64,000 nt of DNA, taken from NCBI GenBank assembly GCA_942486035.1, contig CALNXK010000296.1, forward strand, positions 247,501 through 311,500, in the 5' to 3' direction. Positions 51,501 to 61,426 of this stretch are shown piece after piece (within the stretch, counting starts at the first letter, position 1; every line of letters begins with the position of its first letter). This DNA is from Porites lobata. Its lineage: Eukaryota; Cnidaria; Anthozoa; Scleractinia; Poritidae. The translations under genes were made by a program, and so were the position numbers. The notes under the pieces were generated by a model that saw nothing but the letters and a program-made list of their open reading frames with translations, had not been told where the DNA came from and ran no database searches.

Positions 51501-54500
51501 GTTCTGAGCGTGCATATTTTGTAAGACCATTGTGCTGTACAACCAAATTAGACGCTTCATGGTCCCCACTTTTATCGTATTTATATTCAGTGAACTGGCG
51601 AACTGAAGCGGGTACAATGGGCGTTATTGGGGCGCTCAGGCTTGTTTAGGGCACCACCGTGAAGCTCGTGCTTCGTAGCGGAGCACCAGGAGCACCAAGC
51701 GGGAGATGGTTGGGAGAAGGGCGGAACGAAGCGTGATAATTATTCTTTTCACTCGTCCCCCCGCTCCCCTACTCCCACACCCATGTTAGTTGAACTCGCT
51801 GATAGTCGCGCTCTTGTCAGGTAGCCTGTTCCAGTCTCTTAGATAGTAGGGATGACGCGCAAGTGTAAGGCACGCGAAAAAGGGGGCGGCACCGCCCTTC
51901 CTCTCCCCGGTTTCCTCCCGTTTTATTTTCGAGTTCGCGCATTTCCGCCTGGTACAGGATACAAGGAAGGCTGCGCAACGTCTACAACCAATGTCGCCTA
52001 CTGATTATAACTGATTGTATTTGTAGTCTGACAGAGGAGTGCAGGCTGAGGTGCCTGGGGGAGTTCATCTACTGAAACTACTACAAGTAACCCCGGATGG
52101 AACCGTACCAGAGAACATTGCCAAAGTAAATATAATAATTCTGCAGCTCGTAACTTCTGTGGTAGACGCGCTTTGTTGCTTTTTTTTAGTTTTTATAGCT
52201 TTGTTGTTGAGTTCCCTTTGTCTTTTTCTGTTGTTAATCTTTCTTTTTCTTTTTTTTTCTAACGTCTCCAGGAACTCGCAAAACTAAAAGAAGAAAATAG
52301 GACACTGTACGAGGAGCTCATGGAACTAAGGAGGAAGATCAAGGTTAGAACTAGTTAAAAGAACAAAATGTAGACTGCCTGTAGTCACTCATATTTTTCT
52401 TCAGATTTAGTGTGCTCACGCGCGCGAACGAAGGGCTCCCTTTCTTTCACCGCCCCTCGCCAATCACGTCTTCTTTCGCTTGCTACTCTAATGTTTGGCC
52501 TCAAGAAGTGTCCGCTTGACAAGGTAGTTTTCTCTTAGTGAAGTGACTTGACTCCTTCATTGAGGTGGTGCTCTTATGCTTAAGACCCTCTTGACCCCTT
52601 TTTTGGTCAACAACCCCAATTCTTGCGTGAAGAGAGACAAGACATCCTGGAAGGTCATAAGAACAGAAAATTAAGTTGATTTTCAAAACGTTTTTTTTTT
52701 CAGTGCTATATAACATATGTTGTGGTTCAATTTTATCCTTGGTTTAAATTTTATTTCCTTTTTTTTGTATGGGTGTTTAAAACTATTATTTAAATGCTTT
52801 AAATAAAAGAATAAGACCCTCTTGACTCTTCTCTCAAAAGTCCCCTTTTTTGTTCAACAAACGCCCAAAAATTTTCATTCTGTTATATAAGAGTTTGTTT
52901 TTCACTCATTTTCCTACTTATATGAAGAATAGACATCCTGGAAGGTCTTTCAAGTAAACTAAAACAAGAAAATTAAGTCCTTTTTGACTTTTTTCAAAAC
53001 GGACTTTTTTTTTTTTTTCAGACTTTAAGACTAAAATATAGGATGTTATGTTCATGTAGATTCTTTTTTCAATTTTAAACTTAAAATCCTTGAATTTAAA
53101 AATTTTATTTCCCATTTAATGTATATATATATTTTTTGGGCATGGTCGAAATTTATTAGCTTGTTGATAAAATGTTTAAATAAAGTTTTATGTTATGTAT
53201 GTTATGTAAAACAAAGGGAAATAAAATTTAAACCAAGGATAAAATTGGACCACAATATATACATTTTTTATTGTTTTTCACACATAAATCCTGCGGGATA
53301 AGAGCTTTCTAAAATCTTATCGTTTACTGCCTCTGTACCTTTTTTATAACCATTCAAATTTCTTCTCAGAATGAAGAGCTGTCGAATTGTGTAATTTGTT
53401 TTTCAGTAGTTTGCAAAATTTGCTATTCTTTAACTTCGATCTTTGGCACTCTCAAGTGTGTATTTGCTCTTTATGGGTGTTTACATGGACCATTTCATCT
53501 CTTGTTACTGTGAATGACAAATATCTTCTTTATCTTTGTTGTACGAAAACTTGACACAATGGTCCTTGGCGAGATTAATTGAAGTGTTTTGTTTAATTAT
53601 ACTAAGAAAAGGCTAATGATGCATAAATTATTCTTGACTTATTATGCTAATGAAATCTAGTTACTAGCGATGCAAGCGTCTAAACATTACCCTGTGTTCG
53701 TTATCTAGACCACGCCGGGCTTTAAATACAAGGTTGGTTTTTATTGTAAGCGTATTTTGACTAACCTTTACGGAAAATTGACATTTTTAACGGTTTGAAT
53801 TGCTAAAATCTAGAAGGCGCCAGCGAGTGAAGCTCAATTGGCGTTCACTTGTGTTTACGTTTGGCTACAATATCTCTCGTATCGTATCGTTCTATATCCT
53901 GAGGTATATATTTTTTGGCCGTTTGCTTCTGTTTATGGTCTAAATTTTGGGTCTATTAAGTAACGATGACTTTGTTGTAAAGTGTTTTATATTCATCTGA
54001 ATACCATAATATGTGGCTGTTAAAGCAAGACGCTTTGATCATAGACAGTGGCAATGTTAAACATGAAAACTTGAAGACCACGTCAGTTTCGTTTGATTTT
54101 TCACAGTCATGGAGTAGTCATTCTTTTTAATATTCTAGCAACAGTCTCGGTGAACTTACAAATTATTAAACAATTTATTATTTTTTCTGTCATTTAGTTT
54201 GACCTTCCAGGACAAAATGCCCGTCAGTGCTGTAATCCAGGCTGACAATTATTTATAAAACCAATATTTCTTTTCCTCTCGAAGTTGTTCGCAGATCATG
54301 TATCGTCTGATTTCAGTGACCTTTGATGCGTTTATTTCTGTTTTGTTAATATTGCCATCAAATATTGGTTTCATATTACATGTACTTGGCAAGCGATATT
54401 CCGTTAAAAGTCTGATCTGTTTATATTTTATAACTTCCTGAAGGAATATCGTATCTTGAAATATGGAAATTAAACGAGAGAGCGTGGGAACATTCGGCAA

Positions 54501-57500
54501 ACATAATAACGGCTGACACTGATATATTATTGCGATGACCAACAATGTTTTTTAGATCTCGCGCGGTGTAGTTCTGTGCTTAGATACAACTTCCTTGTCC
54601 ATTTCTTAAAAAAACTTTGAAAGGTTACCGTGTAGAATTGAATGAAACCCATCATAGTTTTAATACGCGAAACAAATGCTTTGGTAATTGTCTAAATTAC
54701 AGGTGCAATTCAAAATGGGAATAGTTTATCCTTTCTGTTCTAAAAGATAATCGCTTTACCCTGTGAAAAATTTGTTTGTTAAATGGTAGTAGGTAAATGT
54801 TAACATGCGAAAAAACTCCCGAAGTGGTTTCATTTACATTTATGTTTGCGCATGTTGGCATGGCAAAGCGTAACGATAGAAGTTTTATATGGATTCCTGT
54901 TATGGTCTCATTGAATTATATCGCTCAAAGACTCAAAATTTAGATTTTACATGTTTGCATAGATGATTTAGCTGTGCAAGGATGACGCCACACATATAGA
55001 AAGCTTTATCAAATGCTACACATCTGGCCTATAACACGTTAGCCCATAATTATATTGGTGAGGCTGGGTTTGGGAAGTTGCTGATGCTCGTAGGGTAAGT
55101 CGGGAAAGGAAACTCGTTTGACTTCGAGTAGTCCTCTACGGTTCTCAAGGAAAATAGAGCGTTGAACAACTAGCAACGAGGGGGAGCGTTTCTTCCCTCG
55201 CTCCGCGTGTCCTTTTAACGCGTGGGTGGCGATTTTCTTTGCTTGCGTATTGCGCCTGCTCCATTGTTCCTAAGGGAAACTGATGGACTACTATTAGGCT
55301 AGACTTTTCTTTCACTTTTCTTTGCTCCGAAAAAGATTTCTCAGAACAATTGAGCTCTTCGTCTGTCAGTCAATAGCAGTAAAAAACAGATGATATTATG
55401 ACTGTCACTCGAAGTTCACCCGGTCGAAATTATGACCTAATTTACCATTTTGTAGTTTAAGGGCCTGTTTACATGGAGGTGGGGACCCCAGGTAGGTGAA
55501 GTAACCCACTTAGTTTGGTAACCCGCCTGTGCATGTAATCTCACATTTTAATCAGATTACGCTTACATGATGATAGGTGGGGTGATCCGCCACATGTTAC
55601 CTCACCTATCTGGGGTCCCCCACCTCCATGTAAACAGGCCCTTATTTAAGCGAATTTTCTTGCTATTTCTATACTTCACAGGCAAGAGAAGTTGCTCAAA
55701 GACTTCACGAAGCGACACAAACCGACCCCGGGTACACTGAGGAGGTCATCACACCCCAAGTGCGTGCGACAGTCGCCTCCGAAATCCGTTATCTAGGAGA
55801 CAGTTTCTTTGAGCCATCACCTCCAGGACCTTCCATTGAGATTGAAAGCTTGACGTTAGGCGGTCAAGATGGCCTTGTAAGGTATCCTGGTGCAAATGAA
55901 GCCATGCCGTCTTATAATGAGAATATCCGTGACTCCGATGAATTGATATCAGAGCCAGAACTCATTTCGTCGCAAAGGAACCTCGATTCTGTCATGGACG
56001 ATATCGACCGTCGTATTCAGGATCTTCAATCTTTCGACGACGAAGATGCGGCTGGTATGGATAGACCTCGAACAGACACGAGCGATCTTGTAGTATTTGA
56101 CTCCGATGATGACGGAGACCTCCCTCCTCTTCCCGAGTCCTCCCCACCACCTCCCCCATCCGTACCTCCACCGGATTTCCCAGACGCTTCCCCTCCCATC
56201 CTCGATTGCGGGATCGAGTCTCTACTGTCTTCACCACCTAGGGACGCCGCTACGCTGCGAGCGTCGTCTCGCGCTCGGTCGCATTCAGAGAATAAAGGTA
56301 CTTCTGAGCCATCACAGCCATCTTCTCGAGTGGAGTCCCCTGTTTTCGTCGAAGAGCCCACTCTGGTGTTAGCCTCAGATCCAAGTGAGCTAGGTGGGAC
56401 TTATTCAGAGCCCCCAACCGTGAGTCCCCCATCTGATAGGAGGCCCACTGGTTTAGGATCTAACAAAGTCCCTCCCAAAGTCTTTCCCAAACCTAAAAAG
56501 ACTCTGAAGATGCGTCAGGCGGGACAGCTGCACAAACCTTTGGTGACGTATGACAATGGGCATGTGACACCTAAGGCAGAAACGCAATGGTCACGTGATG
56601 AGGAAGACGGAGTTATACCTCCGCGGGGAATCGTTCTTAACCGGGCCGCTTCAATTAACCGTGGAGAAATAGATGCGCTCAACGAGAAAATTGGCTTTCT
56701 GGAAAGACAGCTTAAGGTAATACCCTAAGTTAGATCTGAAGCATTTGTGACCGACTTTTACAGTTTAACTTCTCTTATAGCCGACAATCCAACGTAGGAA
56801 AGTTAAGTGTCCGACTAAAGTTTTGTGTGTAGACGATGCCATTCGTTAATTTCCGATGCCATTGCGTTATATTCCTATGGCTTGGACGACGGGTTTAAAG
56901 ATTACTATATTCGAAAGTCCCGGTAACTTTACGGGCCCGAAATCAAATATTCAAATCATAAAGAATCCGGGTTTCAACTCCGGGTTTGTTAACGATCCGA
57001 TATTTAATTCAACGACCTGCTCCCAGTTGGTAGAGCGCTGCACCGGTATGGCAGAGGTTAAGGGTTCGAATCCCGTACAAGCCTGAATTTTTTCAGGCTT
57101 TCTTTCACAGCTGCAAAAGTTGCGTATATAACTGCGATGCTCCTCTCTCATATAATTCTTCACCCCGTAGTTCTCATATAAGATTTTCATATATTCGTAA
57201 CTTCAAAAACTAAATTTTTGGGAAAATGACTCCATGACGTGTTTTAGCCAATAATGTGTTCAAAAAGGAGTTAAAGAATGCCGATTTATTGAATAAATCG
57301 TAGTCCTTGAAAACTGTAATTTGTCCTGGAAAAATCCTTGAAAAGTCCTTGAAATTTGTTTGTATGAAGTTGTGCGAACCATGTTTGAAGTACCACTAGA
57401 AATATTGAACTCTTATGTTCGGTATGTGCTGTAATAGCGTTTTCAAGCTCTTGGACGCATCATAAATCGTTGGAACCAATACAATTTTGGGCCCATATGT

Positions 57501-60500
57501 TCTCAATTTTAGTTTTTGTTTCTTTTCTTTTTGTCGGCTGTGATATGAAAAACGTTTTAAGATCCATATCCAGCTTTGTCTTAATTGCTTTTTTTTTTTT
57601 TCTGTCATTAGGTTATCATTTTTCTTGATCTTCACTATTTCTTTGCGAAAGAAGATATTCGTCGCGCTTGTGTTTTTAACGATTGAAAATTAATACACGA
57701 ATAATGCAAATCTTCTGCGGGCCAGATATTCCAGTGCCGTTATCCATGTGAAATGAAATTCCGTCATGTTTACGTTTTGTTTCTCTTACAGAACAAGGAA
57801 AATGTCATTCGCTCTATGAAGGTAGGTTCGGAGTTCACAAGTCTGTTCATGGGTTCTTAAAAAATCGTTACCAGAAATTAATTTGTTCAGCCACAGTTTG
57901 ACGAATTATAAATTTGTGCACTTAGATCTTGATCCTTTACTTATTGGTTGTCTGGTTTGCTTTTCTTTTTTTCGCCCCATATAAGGGGAATTCGGATTCC
58001 AGAATCCACGAAAATTTTGCTGATAAAATTCGAAATCCTGGGTTTTGGAATCCGGAATACAGCTCAAGGAATCCAGAATCCAAGTTCTACTGACAAATAC
58101 TGGAATCTAGTACTTGGAATCCGGAATCCGCAAGGTGGAATCCAGAATCCAAGACTATACTGGATTCCCTTACATGGGGCGATTTGTTTGTTTGTTTGTT
58201 TGTTCGTTTTAAATCGGCAATCAAGAGCTAAAACATTTAAACATTTTTTAAATATTTTTAAAATAGATTTTGCGCATCGTTTCTCTCTCACAACTGAACA
58301 TTGTCACTCTGCCAGCAGAACCTCCTTTTGTTTTCTTCTTGATTGAGAAGGGAAAAAGGTCGTCTGCTACACAGCCGTGTTTGGTGTCGTCACGCAACGC
58401 TCCTCGCCGTTTGTGGGGAGGAGCGTTGCGTGACAACACTAAAAACGGCTGTATAGCAGACTAGAAGAACATGAGGCTGTGCCCGATTCGCGTCAAGCCT
58501 TCGAGGTCGCCGCAGCCCAAACTTCTTGACTAGTCAATCTTGTGTTCTCTCGTCAAAGCGGTTTTTAGAGTTTGAGCACCCAGTTATTGAGAAACCGATG
58601 GTCATAACTGAGCCCGTTGTACCAAGCGCGGCAATTAGACCTGGGTCAGCAGCATGTAGCGCATGCGCAATTAAGGATCCTACTGGATCTTATCATATAC
58701 GGTGACAGGTTTAACGAATCGAGGAATTGTCATGTGTCAGCCTCTCTAACCAAAGTTATGGTTTGGTTTTTGGTTTATTGATGATAAAACAAAAGCATTT
58801 CTCTATTTGATTTCAGTCTGAAGCAAGTGACCTGGAGATTCGTTCCTTGGTATGTAGTATATCAAATTATTATTAAAAACTGAATCATTGGATAATGCAA
58901 TTCTAGAGCTCTGATTGGCTTAGCCATCATGGTATATGAGCTATTACGCAATGCTCTCCATATAAGGTAATTGTACACGTCTGCTTAAAATTAGAAACAA
59001 GCTGAAAATCGGTTGTTTTTACAAATGAAGTCGGAGAGAATTCTCCATATTTTGTGGGCGTTTTTAAGAAAACAATTATTCCACTCTTGCTTGTTGGATA
59101 TGAGATAATTTAGCCAACTCAGCGCTACGCACCCCGTTGCCTTTCCTACCACCTCATATCCAAGGCGCACTCATGAAGTAAGGCGTTATTTGTTTGTATC
59201 TTAACGTGATTAGTACAGAAAAGCATTTCATAACTGGTTATCTGCAATGGTATTTTGCCCTTAACACTTGGCAAGTTTTTACTGGGTCGAGAAAAAAAAA
59301 AACTAGTTAAGTGTTTTAATCTTTATGAAATATTTCATAACAGGGAAATGCTGTAAAGATTCATTTCTTTGCTTACTCCCCGATTCTGTTCTCAGACTTA
59401 CATAATTTTGTAAATGATGAGAACTTCGTTGCTAATTTCCTATACCTTCCCTTAACGTTACAGCTTGAACGAAAAGAACGCGAGATGAAAATTCTGGTAG
59501 GTGACCTGATGTTCTTGGTGTGAAATGGAGGCCGAGCAACCACCCCACTCTCCAACCCCCAACCCCCGCCCCAACCTTTTTCTGAAGACTGACTTCCTTT
59601 GCACCCTGTTAGACATAGAGGCTTTTTTAGTTCTTTTTGTAGCTGGTTTGTCTGTCAACCCCTCTTTTTGAATTTTTTCATCCCAGTACCCCAGACCTGT
59701 ATCATTTTTTTCTTCCTCACCGGTTATTATTGGTAATTTAATTTCTTGTTCGCAATTTTATAGCAGCTACTCAGTTTTAACTCTGTTATTCCATATCCCC
59801 GTACCTTTAGGATGAAGACGTATCTTTCTTGAAGAAAGAGGTAAGACTGAAACTAATTTATTTTGCTTGGTGAAGGCTTGTGAAACTGATATACCGTAAA
59901 ATTCCGAAAATAAGCCCCTCCTTGTATAAGCCCTTCCAAATATAAGCCCCTAAACTCGTAACGCAAAAAACCCTCCGTTACATCGCCCCTCCGAATGTAA
60001 GCCCCCTGGGGGGCTTGTACTTGGAATTGCCCTCAAATACAAAGTAAAACAGTGCAAAAACGGTAAATTTCCTTCCAACTATAAGCTGGCCCAATCGATT
60101 TTCAAACGCAAATTTCCATTTTTACATAAGCCCCTCCGAATATAAGCCCTTCCAAAACTAAGCCCCTCAAAAAGGGCCTTTGAAAAATATAAGCCCTTGG
60201 GCTTATTTTCGGAATTTTACGGTGTACTGCGCATTATTGCCGTGTAAGGGTGTTCAATTGCACGATTGACGTCGCTTTCTAAACAGAGGTATTTTTCTTT
60301 AGGTATCAAAATTCGAAGTTAACCGTTTCGTTCTTAGGCTAGGTTACGTGTTTCCTTGGGAAGCAAGAGGGGCGCAGTGGTGAGAGAACTCGCCTCGGGT
60401 CCCTCGGGCTCAAATCGCGGCGTCGACGCCGTATGTGGGTTGGATTCTCTCCGCCCCCTTACTTTGAGACATTTCTCTTCAGGTAGCAGGCGCTTGGAAG

Positions 60501-61390
60501 TAATGGGCGCAGGAAAGAACTGGGCGCGCGAGAGAGACACGCGTGTCTCCCTTGCGCACCCAGTTCTTTCTTGCACCCATTACTTCCAACTCTCTCCTGA
60601 AAAACCAACACTTCCTAATTCTAATTCAATCTGGAAACACGGACACGAGATCTCTGTCACTCTACCTTTTAAATCTGTGGACGAAATCGACTTTGATTCG
60701 AGTTAGCGAGGGTTCGGGAGTCAACTGAAAACTTGAACTACTTTGTTGTCATGTCAGCTGTAACAAATGATGTGGGCCTCGAATGAATTTTATAATATAA
60801 CTGAATCCGCCAGCGGGCAAGGTGAGGCGAATCCTCTGTTCTTATTGGCTACTCGAGTAGGTAAGATATAACCATTTGACCGCAAGGGATTTCCCGAGTT
60901 TGTCGTTCAAGAAAATCAGTTTTTGTCCATATAATAAATCCTGTGTTGACAAAGCCTCTTTGATCAAGATAACTGTTTACTGGCCTGGTATTTTTTTGCG
61001 TTTTTATTGACTTCGACTTCGCCTCGTCTATAAAATGCGAAGAAGAAATTGACCAATATCAAGCTATCTTGACCTCACGCTTATTCAGTAGTACCTCAGC
61101 AGAACCTCATAAAATAAATAGAGGATATTAAATGGTCGCGCGGAGATACGAAATTTCTCTTCGAGTATTGAAAAATATTTCATGAGTGAGCGCAGCGAAA
61201 GAGTGAAATATTTTTTTCAACACGAGAAGAGAAATTTCGTATCTCCAAGCGACCATGTAATGTTCTGTTTATTATATAAACACCATTGAAATGCCAAACC
61301 ATTTTACTGAAATAGTTTTTTGGTCTGAAAGGTTCGGTTTATTATGAAGCCATAGCAACGGTGATATGTGAAAATATCAAGTTTTCGTGC

Positions 61391-61426
<36 letters not shown>

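Noticed and set aside
55992..56432. ORFs in other frames and on the minus strand of exon 46
   Set aside because: They overlap a phase-consistent 345-codon exon. GC-rich coding sequence commonly leaves shadow frames open.
57014..57085. Functional tRNA gene
   Set aside because: Boxes A and B are good, but the 5' acceptor strand does not pair with the 3' side and the tail is SINE-like. I call it a tRNA-derived repeat.
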